Of a stretch of DNA of 64,000 nt, positions 44,701-51,451 are shown piece after piece. Below the pieces are notes generated by a model, which saw only the letters and a list, made by a program, of their open reading frames with translations, did not search any database and was not told where the DNA came from. Position 1 is the stretch's first letter; each line of letters opens with the position of its first letter. Origin of the DNA: Streptomyces virginiae (GTDB lineage: Bacteria > Actinomycetota > Actinomycetes > Streptomycetales > Streptomycetaceae); contig NZ_JOAK01000006.1 in the NCBI RefSeq assembly GCF_000720455.1, forward strand, positions 248,001 through 312,000, given 5' to 3'. The translations under genes and the position numbers were made by a program.

Positions 44701-45702
44701 GCCGGTCGCGTCCGCGACCACGGCCGCGAGCAGCGGGCCGGTCACCGTGCAGTCGGCGAGTACGGCCGGCCGGGTGATGGCCTCGCGCAGTTCCTGGCTG
44801 CTCATCGGTCCGACCGCGATCTGCGCGTCACGCATCGCCTCGACGAGCCGGGGGTCCTGGACGCAGCGGCCGTAGAAGTCGGCGCGCACGCCGAGCACCA
44901 CCCGGGTCCGGCTGGTCGCCGCCGTGGCGGCCGCGACCAGCAGGGCGATGAACGCGTCCCGTTCGTCCTTGTCGGCGCAGAGGGTGAAGACCTCCTCGAA
45001 CTGGTCGACCACGAGCAGCGCGTCGGCGTCCGACGGGTGGTCGATCAGGGACTGGCGGATCCGCAGGTGCAATGCCGTGGGATCGCCCAGCAGTTCGCTC
45101 GCCAGGGGACCGGGGGCCTCTCCCGTTGCGGCGGCGAGGTGGATCGCGCACTCCTGTACGGGGTGCGGGCCGGGCGTCAGCAGGATCACCGGCTGGCCCG
45201 TCGCCCGTGTGCGGGCGATGAGACCGGCCCGGAGCAGCGAGGACTTTCCTGATCCGGACGGCCCGAAGACCGTCAGGAAGCGGTGGCCGCGGACCTTCGC
45301 GAGGAGCTCGCCGGTCAGCTGCTCGCGCCCGAAGAAGCGGTCGGCGTCCTCCGGTTGGAAGGCCGACAGGCCCGCGTACGGCGCGCTGGCCCGGCCGGCC
45401 CCGGCGGGCTCGTCGGCATGTGCGGTCGCGCTCGCGGCGATCTCGGCGGCGACCGCGTGCCACCGGGACTCCCACGCGCGGCGGTCGCCCTGGCAGGCCT
45501 CGACGTACGCGAGCGTGACGGCGAGGCTCGGGAACGTGTGGCCGCCCGCCGCGTCCGACAGTGTCGTGGACGAGTAGTGCGCCCTTTTCGCCAGTGCCCG
45601 GTAGGGGGGCCGTCCCGCCGCCTCACGCAGTTTGCGGAGGTCGGCTGCGAACCGTGTCTGCGGACCGGAGTCCAGGTCGAGCGGGCGTTCGGGGCGTGGC
45701 AT
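41797..45702 (-). CDS. HTH-nSTAND ATPase with membrane helix and about 14 WD40 repeats
   Basis: 1,301 residues from ATG 45702 (GGAAGG seven bases upstream; longer frame to 45774 lacks a site). Order: HTH-like domain (about 17-75); nSTAND1 NTPase opening 'GLSAFQPEDADRFFGRE', Walker A GPSGSGKSS at 147-155, Walker B 'LLVVDQFEEV' near 230-236; a helical region; one transmembrane helix (about 544-563); then about 14 WD40 blades (each ending LWD/VWD-like), enough for two seven-bladed propellers. STAND proteins are ATP-gated molecular switches; WD40 propellers serve as sensor/scaffold. It shares a dyad-rich promoter region with a divergent lectin gene. No effector domain (nuclease, TIR, protease) is visible. 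Confidence 0.92.
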   Translation of the reverse strand: MPRPERPLDLDSGPQTRFAADLRKLREAAGRPPYRALAKRAHYSSTTLSDAAGGHTFPSLAVTLAYVEACQGDRRAWESRWHAVAAEIAASATAHADEPAGAGRASAPYAGLSAFQPEDADRFFGREQLTGELLAKVRGHRFLTVFGPSGSGKSSLLRAGLIARTRATGQPVILLTPGPHPVQECAIHLAAATGEAPGPLASELLGDPTALHLRIRQSLIDHPSDADALLVVDQFEEVFTLCADKDERDAFIALLVAAATAATSRTRVVLGVRADFYGRCVQDPRLVEAMRDAQIAVGPMSSQELREAITRPAVLADCTVTGPLLAAVVADATGRPGALPLVSHAMVETWRRRSGSRLTLEGYLAAGGIEHALAHTAEATYASLSPAQQDLAKSLFLRLTALGEGTEDTRRRITDDELDPSPDTAHVLESLARQRLVTLYDGCVEITHEAIIRCWPRLRGWLTEDRDRLLLHRRLTEATAGWEAHDHDPHALYRGARLAAALDLAAADDSRLTSRERRFLDASREAQAGEMAAVRRRTVRLRQLVTLLTVLVVTAATAGGLAVDSRDSAIRQRNVAIARKAAADAAEVRRHDPALAAQLNLAAYRLAATRDVRDQLMSTFATPYTSRLTGHTSDVVSISVAPNSTVLATASWDRTARLWDIGDAHHPVQLAVVDQPDRLASVAFDADGRVLATAGDRAVRLWDVTDPRAPAGLSTLPDQRAAPTWVAYRPAGGVLATGHTDGTARLWNASDPRNPRLLAALPGHSGTVTSVTFGPDGRTVATTGDTTTRLWDVGDPANPVLLDVLRGHTDTVTSAAFSPDGKTLATGGWDRTARVWDITAGSPTRPRTPVVLTGHPAIVWSVTFSPDGGTLVSVGGSTQFWDVTTPGAPKRTSTIQGGFYQAAFSPDGRVLANSDLLLDLRDLTLATHDDVVTSLAFAPGGRLLASASWDGTARLWQVTGGRALWPLSALHGHTRFVRCVTFSPDGRTLVTAAEDGTARVWNVTDPRKPRLTSVLAPGGGEIAGTAFAPDGRLLAVWDQRTAGLWDLTDPGAPRLLSRISEGGPHVTTASFRPDGRTLVTSTGESGSLRFWDIGEPRSPRELPSPFRSDPLTGGVFSPDNRRLAAFHRTDKTVWLIDVGDIHHPAKTTQLTASGSWLYTIVFDAEGHRLAAGAADSKALLWDLSGGPATPTVLTGHTNPVPAVAFGPGGDTLATGGNDFTVRLRDTRLDRVTARVCDSAYPRISRAQWAQHFPAVDFGPPCPATRAEPAGRDPGRGAGWSDRSDLPVVRAGTLRAAADPRL

Positions 45703-45756
45703 TGCCTTCCTTCCTGCGGCTTTCCGCGGCCGTGATGGGTGGTGTTTGTCCAGCTT

Positions 45757-45794
45757 TTGATGTCCGGAACCCACGTTCCGGCGCCGGACATCAA
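45757..45794. promoter_or_regulatory. Nested dyad between nSTAND and lectin genes
   Basis: TTGATGTCCGG (45757-45767) is the exact complement of CCGGACATCAA (45784-45794); inside, CGGAAC (45765-45770) pairs with GTTCCG (45775-45780). The combined symmetric region is 38 bp, in the 148-base gap between two divergent starts. Probable operator, possibly for the HTH domain of the nSTAND protein. Confidence 0.65.
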
Positions 45795-45850
45795 CCCGGG
45801 GCTAGACATGGGCCAGCGCAACCGCGCAACGACGACGGGAAGGGGAAATC

Positions 45851-46318
45851 ATGAGGTCCGTGCGACGAATGGTGCTGCTGGCGGCGGTCACGGGACTGCT
45901 GGCCGGAGTGACCGTGACGGGCTCGCCGGCGTATGCCGCGGCGCCGCTGCTCAAGTCCAACCTGAACGGAAGGTGCGCCGACGTCTTCATGTTCCATCAG
46001 GAGAACGGCGCCTCCACCGTGACGTGGGACTGCCACGGCGGTACCAACCAGCAGTGGTACTGGGACGGCGAGCAGATCCGCTCCAACCTCAACGGGAAGT
46101 GCCTGGAGATCTACGGCCCCCACCTGGGCGACCAGGGCTCGGTCGCCATGTGGGACTGCCACGGCGGTCTGCACCAGAAGTGGTACCGCAACGGCAGCGA
46201 GATCCGTAACCGGGTGAACGGCAAGTGCCTCGACATCCTGGCCGGGCGGCCCGAGAACGGCCAGCTCCTGGTGAGCTGGAGCTGCAACGGCGCGCGGAGC
46301 CAGAGCTGGGACTTCTGA
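45851..46318 (+). CDS. Secreted ricin-type beta-trefoil lectin
   Basis: 155 residues, ATG 45851. Signal peptide (MRSVRRMVLLAAVTGLLAGV...SPAYA) then one ricin-B beta-trefoil of about 120 residues with three QxW-type repeats (NQQWYW, HQKWYR, SQSWDF) and recurring 'LNGKCLEIYGP/DILAGRP' blocks. No enzymatic domain. It should bind galactose- or xylan-type glycans outside the cell. Divergent from the nSTAND-WD40 gene with a shared 38-bp dyad, so expression may be linked. Confidence 0.92.
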   Translation: MRSVRRMVLLAAVTGLLAGVTVTGSPAYAAAPLLKSNLNGRCADVFMFHQENGASTVTWDCHGGTNQQWYWDGEQIRSNLNGKCLEIYGPHLGDQGSVAMWDCHGGLHQKWYRNGSEIRNRVNGKCLDILAGRPENGQLLVSWSCNGARSQSWDF

Positions 46319-46435
46319 ACACCGGCCCCACCACGGCCCGGCCTGTCCGGCCCTGCCCTGCCCGGCCCGGTGCGTCGCGCGCCGGGCCGGGCGGGGCCCG
46401 TATCGCACCCCCTCGCCCTGACCCCTTGCTCGACC

Positions 46436-46474
46436 TATCGAGATTCGATAGATTTCCATCGCGAGTCGATGGAA
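46436..46474. promoter_or_regulatory. Two dyads upstream of the DUF2975-XRE operon
   Basis: CTATCGA-GAT-TCGATAG (46435-46451) and TTCCATCG-N5-CGATGGAA (46454-46474), centres about 21 bp apart, ending ten bases before the ATG at 46484. The second dyad overlaps the ribosome-binding region. The distal XRE gene of the operon is the likely binder. Confidence 0.65.
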
Positions 46475-46483
46475 GGATGGGTC

Positions 46484-46969
46484 ATGGGAAAACTGCCAGT
46501 GCGTGCACTGCGCGCCGTTCTCACGGTGGTGCTCACCGGCACCGTGTTCGTACAGGCGTCGATGGTGTGGGCGTTGGGGCACGACCCGGAGGACGGGTCG
46601 CTGCCCCTGACCCCGATGCGCGTGATCACGATCCTGGGCATGGTGTCGGCCCAGGTCGCCCTGGTCTGCGTGTGGCGGCTGGTGACGATGGTGCGACGCG
46701 GAACCGTGTTCTCGCCCGCCGCGTTCCGGTACGTGGACGGCGTGATCTGGGCGATCGTGGCGGCCGCCCTGCTGTGGTTCGCGGTCACGGCCGTCAACGC
46801 CCCCGGCCAGCGGGAGGACCCGGGCGTCACCGTGATCATGGGCGGGATCGGCCTTGCCGTCCTGGGCGTTGCGCTCATCGTGCTGGTGCTGCGGATGCTG
46901 CTCACCCAGGCCGTAGCGCGCGACGGCGAAGCGGCGCAGATGCGGGCCGAGCTGGACGAGGTGATCTGA
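46484..46969 (+). CDS. DUF2975 membrane protein
   Basis: 161 residues from ATG 46484 (GGAAGG upstream). Four hydrophobic segments: 'ALRAVLTVVLTGTVFVQASMVWAL', 'MRVITILGMVSAQVALVCVWRLVTMV', 'WAIVAAALLWFAVTAV', 'VIMGGIGLAVLGVALIVLVLRMLL'. The family almost always pairs with a small XRE regulator, which here overlaps its stop (TGATG). The partner probably represses the operon. Function unknown; membrane-associated sensing has been suggested for related pairs. Confidence 0.85.
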   Translation: MGKLPVRALRAVLTVVLTGTVFVQASMVWALGHDPEDGSLPLTPMRVITILGMVSAQVALVCVWRLVTMVRRGTVFSPAAFRYVDGVIWAIVAAALLWFAVTAVNAPGQREDPGVTVIMGGIGLAVLGVALIVLVLRMLLTQAVARDGEAAQMRAELDEVI

Positions 46970-47205
46970 TGCCCATCGCCGTCGACATCGACGTGATGCT
47001 GGCCAGGCGGAAGATGTCCGTGGGCGAGCTCGCGGACCGGGTGGGGATCACCCCGGCCAACCTGGCGGTCCTCAAGAACGGCCGGGCCAAGGCGGTGCGC
47101 TTCGCGACGCTCGCCGCGCTCTGCGAGGTACTGGAGTGCCAGCCGGGCGACCTGCTGCGCTGGGAGGCGGAGGACGCCGCGATGGAGGAGGCGGCGGACC
47201 TCTGA
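46969..47205 (+). CDS. Small XRE/Cro-type regulator, DUF2975 partner
   Basis: 78 residues, ATG 46969 overlapping the previous stop. A single HTH domain of the YozG type: 'MPIAVDIDVMLARRKMSVGELADRVGITPANLAVLKNGRAKAVRFATLAALCEVLECQPGDLLRW', with an acidic tail. Translational coupling to the membrane protein and the two dyads upstream support autorepression. It has no ligand domain, so the signal probably reaches it through the DUF2975 protein. Confidence 0.88.
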   Translation: MPIAVDIDVMLARRKMSVGELADRVGITPANLAVLKNGRAKAVRFATLAALCEVLECQPGDLLRWEAEDAAMEEAADL

Positions 47206-47397
47206 ACAGCCGCCGGCGCCGGCCCGGCGGGCCCGCGTCCCGCCGTGTCGGGCTGACGACTGGGCCGTGCGGGTGGTCATGTTCATTGCAGGAACGATCA
47301 GGCTCCGGATGGATGCCGCCGCTGCAGTCGGGCTGTGGAACGTTGTCGCCACCTGCCCGGCCGGAGACACCGGCCGGCTTGAGGAACGGAGAGAGCC

Positions 47398-47718
47398 ATG
47401 AGCACTCAGCTGCCTGCCGGCGTCGTCGCGATCACCCCTGACGGTGCGGAGTGTCCGCCCAAGACGCTCGGCCTGTACCGCGACTACAACCGCAAGGGAC
47501 CGGGCTACGGAATCGGCGCCGGCTTCGACGTGGACCTGGCGCTGCTGCCGCTTCCCGGTGGGGGCAGCATGGCCAAGAACGTCTCGGCATGGTGGAACCG
47601 GACGGACAGCGACGCGATCCTGATCGGCCGGACCGAGCGGGTCCTGAAGGCCGGCGAGAAGCTCGAGGAGCCGTCGGACTCCAACGACACCGTGGTCAGG
47701 GTCACCTGGGAGGAGTAG
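47398..47718 (+). CDS. Small beta/gamma-crystallin-like protein (tentative)
   Basis: 106 residues, ATG 47398 with GGAGAG upstream. No signal peptide. The middle resembles one crystallin-type repeat: 'LGLYRDYNRKGPGYGIGAGFDVDLALLPLPGGGSMAKNVSAWWNRTDSDAILI', where the aromatic-Gly start and 'NVSAWWNRT' match the usual fold and Ca-site position loosely. This could also be a peptidase-inhibitor I36-like domain, which shares the fold. Assignment is tentative. Codon use is normal for the genome, and a very strong terminator follows. Confidence 0.55.
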   Translation: MSTQLPAGVVAITPDGAECPPKTLGLYRDYNRKGPGYGIGAGFDVDLALLPLPGGGSMAKNVSAWWNRTDSDAILIGRTERVLKAGEKLEEPSDSNDTVVRVTWEE

Positions 47719-47738
47719 GCGCGCCGGTCGGCCTGCCT

Positions 47739-47781
47739 GCCGGCCCGCTCGAAGGCGGAGTTCGCCTTCGAGCGGGCCGGC
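47739..47781. terminator. 19-bp perfect hairpin
   Basis: GCCGGCCCGCTCGAAGGCG (47739-47757), five-base loop, exact complement (47763-47781). One of the strongest hairpins in the window, 20 bases past the stop at 47718. Confidence 0.9.
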
Positions 47782-48623
47782 CCGCGAACGTCGGCAGCGC
47801 CTCGTACTCGACCCGGTGCACCACAAGGCCCCCCTCGGGCACCGTCACCGTCAGGGCCCGTCCAGGTCGGCCCGGCCGTCGACACCGGGATTTCCGAGGG
47901 AGAGGCACCACGGACATTCGTGGAGGTCGCTCGCGGCGCTCGCTTCACGCGGCGAGGGCAGGGAGAAACCCGCCCTGTATTCATCCGCACGCACCCGCTC
48001 CGAGCATATTTTCGTCCGGATCGAGGCGGTGCGCCCAGCCCCGCCCCCTTGGGCGAAGCGGCGTACCACCCGCATCAGCGCCGCCCTCACCGTGTTCCCG
48101 ACCCGTACCGCTGCAGGCAGGACACCGCGCAGGGCGGTCGACTTCGGCCCGGGACCGGATCGGTCACCGTAAGGCGCCATGCTCACGCGCCCCTTTCTCG
48201 TGGAAAATTCATATGACCCCATGACCTCCGGCATCGTCGGCCGTTGCGAAACGCTCCCCTCCCCGATCGGGCGGGGCGCAAGTGCCGACCCTGCCGCCAG
48301 GGAGGCGCTCCGGGGAAGGGTGGCAGCCCCTTGCGAATTTCGGACCAGAGATCTCCGCACAGATGATACTTTTTTTATTCTTGACGCTTCTCGAATTCGC
48401 CCGGGCATGCAGAACTGAGATCTGTCGAACAGAAACTGGGCAAGCCGCAGCACATTGACACGAACTCAATATCGCGACGAAAGCCAGCAATGTACAGATT
48501 GCCGGGGTTTTTAGACGACGGGCCGCCGCGTGTGGATTGCCGGGGTTTTTAAGGAATTCAGCGACACCCGCCCGCATCCCGGGCGCCGGGCGCCGCAATG
48601 ACGAAGTCGTGGAGCGAGTGGTG
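47782..48623. other. Gene-poor, AT-richer interval
   Basis: 842 bases without a supportable gene. GC drops between about 48340 and 48520, with a T7 run at 48369-48375 and a duplicated 17-mer (48497-48513 and 48535-48551). A TTGACA at 48455-48460 has no -10 partner at usual spacing. A reverse-strand frame near 47700-47917 looks fragment-like (ending 'LVVHRVEYEALPTF') but is not convincing. Confidence 0.5.
48497..48551. repeat. Direct repeat of a 17-mer
   Basis: GATTGCCGGGGTTTTTA occurs at 48497-48513 and 48535-48551, a 38-bp period. Only two copies exist, with an unrelated spacer. Confidence 0.85.
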
Positions 48624-48950
48624 TCAGCCGACGGTGTGGAGGGACGTCGGCGTGGAGGCCTTCCGCGAAGAGTGGCCGACCGCCTCCTCGCCGTCCCGGA
48701 GCGGGTCAGCCGCCAGGAAGGGCGCGGCGCCGGCACTCCTCTCTCCCCGTCGCACCGGCGCCGAAGCCCGCCGGGGAGACAGCCGGACAGCGTCCACGTG
48801 GCAGGACAGGACGTGCTTGAAGCGTTGCTGGCGCCGCAGCTCAAGTGCGTCCACGCGCCACAGGCGGCCAGTCCCTGATGACGTCAAGGCGGTGCAACCT
48901 GTGCCCAGTGCGGTCGAGATCAGCACGATCCACAGGAGAACGTTCCCCAT
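48624..48950 (-). CDS. Possible small membrane protein
   Basis: 108 residues from ATG 48950, preceded by AAAGGA at good spacing. One N-terminal hydrophobic segment (MGNVLLWIVLISTALGTGC) that might be a signal or lipoprotein signal (GTGC lipobox-like), then a basic, low-complexity chain. Third-position G/C is fairly high. I do not recognise it. It may be a genuine accessory gene or a chance frame. Confidence 0.4.
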   Translation of the reverse strand: MGNVLLWIVLISTALGTGCTALTSSGTGRLWRVDALELRRQQRFKHVLSCHVDAVRLSPRRASAPVRRGERSAGAAPFLAADPLRDGEEAVGHSSRKASTPTSLHTVG

Positions 48951-49384
48951 AGCCGGTCCTTTCGAAGGCTGACGGTTGCAGGGCCCACACGATCAGAGCC
49001 CCGCGATCGCCGGGCATAACGCAGAGGCATATGCAGAGTTGCGCCCCCACCTCTGATTGCAGCCATGCGCAGCAATCCGCAGGCTTTGGCATCTCAGCTT
49101 CTTTGATGATGGTCGGTCGATGCCGGGGTGGCGCAAGCGGTGGACGACTGCCGCCTCAGCAGCCCCCGGGGCCGACCATCGCGCTCACGCGGCGGCGGGG
49201 GGTCGCCACATCCGGATCCGCTTCGGCCCGCTGTTCCCCGACCCCTTGAACCGGGGCGCGGCAGGGCATAACCGCTCCCCTTGCTCTATTTGCAGAAACG
49301 ATAAGCGGCAGGGAACACCCATTCATCCGCCATCACCACCCGATTGGCCCATACCCGGACCAACATCAACGGCGTTTACGGCAT
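48951..49384. other. Interval with no recognised gene
   Basis: 434 bases of mixed composition, notably AT-richer from 49260 to 49400. The nonamer GGGCATAAC occurs twice (near 49013 and 49264). No RNA gene, terminator or mobile-element end was recognised. Confidence 0.4.
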
Positions 49385-49699
49385 ATGACAAAAGCAAAGC
49401 CTTCCATCTCCTTCCGCGGGCCTGGGGAAGGAGACGGACAGGGAGGCAGCTCCCAGGACGGGCCCACTCAGATCGGAAAGTGGACTTTCACTCCGCGTCC
49501 ATCCGATTGCAGCGGGACCGGGAACGCCACGCTGGAACACGAGAGCCTGGCGGTCGACCTGAGTTACTCGTCCTCGGTCTTTGAGGACTTCCTCCATACG
49601 ATGAGCATGATCCAGATCGACTTTGACCGGCGGTCGGGGAACATCGACCGGTTCACGATGCCCGGCGACCGGCGTGCAGGCGGCAGCTCCTGTGTTTGA
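49385..49699 (+). CDS. Hypothetical 104-residue protein
   Basis: ATG 49385. Hydrophilic, Gly/Ser/Asp-rich (FRGPGEGDGQGGSSQDGPTQ) with a possible beta-rich middle ('IGKWTFTPRPSDCSGTGNATLEHESLAVDLSYSSSVFEDFLHTMSMIQIDFDRRSGNIDRF'). No signal or membrane segment; no ribosome binding site is obvious. Its stop overlaps the GTG of the next gene by eight bases, which supports it being real and co-expressed. Composition is less GC-rich than neighbours. No family recognised. Confidence 0.5.
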   Translation: MTKAKPSISFRGPGEGDGQGGSSQDGPTQIGKWTFTPRPSDCSGTGNATLEHESLAVDLSYSSSVFEDFLHTMSMIQIDFDRRSGNIDRFTMPGDRRAGGSSCV

Positions 49700-50594
49700 G
49701 CCGTACGGACCGCCGGACGTCCACGCCCCCCACCCCCACCCGGACGACACCGCCTTCTGGCGTCAGCCGGACCATGTGCAGCGCCACTCCCCAGGACAGG
49801 CGTTCGGCGGGCCCGGAGAGCCGGACCGGCCGTGGGATCCGGTGGAAGAACTCGCCGTCCTCCTCCAGGAGAGCGCTGCGCCCCGGCAACCGGAGCCCTT
49901 CGCAGGCGTCGGCTTCGACACCGCGGCCGACACGGTCAGCGCCATGGGCCTCGTCGCCGGGCTGAAGCACAGCCCCGTCGACCGGCCGTCCGGGCAGACC
50001 TCCAGGGGGCACCGCCGGAACCAGTCCAAGCGGCCGGTCGTGACCCTGCTGCGCACGGGCAGCCTGTTCACCGCCGTGCTGGTCGCCGTCATCGCCGCCG
50101 TGGTGAGCATCCTCAGCGGCCTGGCCATCTGCGAAACCCTGCGCCACAGCGCCGGACTCCACACGGCCCGCGAAGTGGTCGGCTGGTGGCCGCTGCTGAT
50201 CTACGGCCCTTGGATGGTCGCTTCCCTCTCCATCCTCAGATCCGCACTGCACCAGCGCCGCGCCCTGCATTCCTGGGCCATCGTCCTGCTGTTCTCCACC
50301 CTGGCCACCCTTCTGTGCGTTGCCCAGGCACCCAGAACGCTCGCTGCCGGAACGTCGTCGGCCCTTCCCGCCGTCGCCGCGCTGGCCTGCTTCCAGCAGC
50401 TGGTCCGCCAGATCACCCTCACACGGCCCCCGCGCCATGCCTCGCCACGGCACCGGAACCCGCCCGCCTCCGTGCTCGGCCGGACGACCACCGGCGGGCG
50501 CGGCCCGGCCGGCGTCCCACCCGGCTACCTCATGGCAGGAAAGAGGGCTGCCCGCTCCCCGTCCGGCGGTCACAGATTCAGGTACGGCGCATGA
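49692..50594 (+). CDS. DUF2637-family membrane protein
   Basis: 300 residues from GTG 49692. The first ~115 residues are polar and disordered (DVHAPHPHPDDTAFWRQPDH), then four hydrophobic segments with DUF2637 features: 'LLRTGSLFTAVLVAVIAAVVSILSGLAICETLRHSAG', 'GWWPLLIYGPWMVASLSILRSALHQRRALHSWAIVLLFSTLATLLCVAQAPRT', 'ALPAVAALACFQQLVRQITL'. DUF2637 proteins are common on actinobacterial plasmids and integrative elements, often beside Spd spread genes, but they also occur in chromosomes. No plasmid genes adjoin it here. Function unknown. Confidence 0.72.
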   Translation: MFEPYGPPDVHAPHPHPDDTAFWRQPDHVQRHSPGQAFGGPGEPDRPWDPVEELAVLLQESAAPRQPEPFAGVGFDTAADTVSAMGLVAGLKHSPVDRPSGQTSRGHRRNQSKRPVVTLLRTGSLFTAVLVAVIAAVVSILSGLAICETLRHSAGLHTAREVVGWWPLLIYGPWMVASLSILRSALHQRRALHSWAIVLLFSTLATLLCVAQAPRTLAAGTSSALPAVAALACFQQLVRQITLTRPPRHASPRHRNPPASVLGRTTTGGRGPAGVPPGYLMAGKRAARSPSGGHRFRYGA

Positions 50595-50925
50595 CGGCCC
50601 CACGCGTGCGGCGGTGTCAACTGCGACGCAGGGGCGACCGCGAAGAGCCAAGGCGGTAGCAGCCGCCAACTCCCTTGCCAACCCGGTCCTTCCCACGCAT
50701 CAAAGGGGTGTTCGCCTGCACCTTTGAAACGAAGATCGAAAGCGATGGTCACGGGCCGCACGCAGACTCAGTCCGACGGTCTACCCGCCCGTGCCCCCTC
50801 GCGAGCCCGTCCGGGGCCGGCGCGCCGGGCGGAAGGCCGCACCCCGCTGAACCGAAGGCACAACGCGCTCCGGCGCCTCCCCTCCGCACCACTCCACGCC
50901 ACTCCCATCACGAAAGGTCAGCAAC
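50595..50925. other. Intergenic interval with a weak hairpin
   Basis: 331 bases. CAAAGG (50701-50706) and CCTTTG (50721-50726) with partly paired sequence between form a modest hairpin that may end the DUF2637 transcript. The rest shows no gene or promoter that I can support. Confidence 0.4.
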
Positions 50926-51375
50926 ATGTACGAATTGACCCACGCAGAGCGAGTCCAGTACAAGCGGCGCCAGGACACCGCCTACCAGGCCGGCGTGGAT
51001 GCCGTCACCAACCTCCAGGCGGCGCTCGCGCTCGCAGACCTGACCCTCCCTTCCCTCAGCAACGACGGGCCGGTGGCAGGCCACGGCTTCGTCCGGCTCG
51101 GAGGGTGCAACGCGGCCTTCGCCAACCAGCTCGCCGAAGTCATCGCCGCGGGGGCCGACGCGCTGCGGTATCGGCGGAGGGCCGGCACGGTGGACCAGCC
51201 TCAGGAAGGGCTGCAGCGACAGCTCACCGTCCACGGCGTCGAAGCCGACGGTTACCGGATCCAGCGCTCCGGAGTCCCGGCCGTACCGGACCCCGTCGCC
51301 GCGTTCATCTTTGCCGTGCGCGACACCACCGGGCATCCAGCCTGCGAGGACCGGAGGGCGACGCGGGCCCACTGA
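50926..51375 (+). CDS. Conserved-looking hypothetical protein
   Basis: 149 residues, ATG 50926 (AAAGG upstream). Soluble and mostly helical at the start ('LTHAERVQYKRRQDTAYQAGVDAVTNLQAALALADLTLPSLSNDGPVAG'), then a small beta segment and a Pro-rich end. No catalytic motif, signal or membrane region. Its stop is inside a hairpin terminator. Function unknown; codon use is normal. Confidence 0.65.
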   Translation: MYELTHAERVQYKRRQDTAYQAGVDAVTNLQAALALADLTLPSLSNDGPVAGHGFVRLGGCNAAFANQLAEVIAAGADALRYRRRAGTVDQPQEGLQRQLTVHGVEADGYRIQRSGVPAVPDPVAAFIFAVRDTTGHPACEDRRATRAH

Positions 51376-51384
51376 GGGCCCGCG
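51362..51384 (+). terminator. Hairpin at the end of the 149-residue ORF
   Basis: CGCGGGCCC (51362-51370), ACTGA loop, GGGCCCGCG (51376-51384). The stop codon (51373-51375) lies in the loop. Confidence 0.65.
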
Positions 51385-51451
51385 AGCTGACGGGTCCTGG
51401 CTTCGCGGCCGGCTGTGAACCACCGCGCACACCGTATGCAGCAGCTCCGGT

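Noticed and set aside
41950..45252. A 1,100-codon open frame on the + strand opposite the nSTAND-WD40 gene
   Set aside because: It exists because of GC-rich codon bias on the opposite strand; composition is Val/Gly/Arg-dominated, with no domain and no ribosome binding site.
41241..45851. An antiviral defence system built around the nSTAND protein
   Set aside because: No nuclease, TIR, protease or other effector domain is visible and no other defence gene adjoins, so the label would be speculation. The regulatory link to the lectin is reported instead.
47702..47917. A 71-codon reverse-strand frame after the crystallin-like gene
   Set aside because: No start-site support, overlaps the 19-bp terminator and the end of a coding gene; at best a fragment of an unrecognised gene.
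47851..48453. A 200-codon reverse-strand frame
   Set aside because: Poor third-position bias, Arg/Ser-rich sequence without similarity to a family, no ribosome binding site.
48497..48551. Possible CRISPR repeats
   Set aside because: Only two copies of a 17-mer, no third repeat, no cas genes, and unlike known Streptomyces CRISPR repeats.
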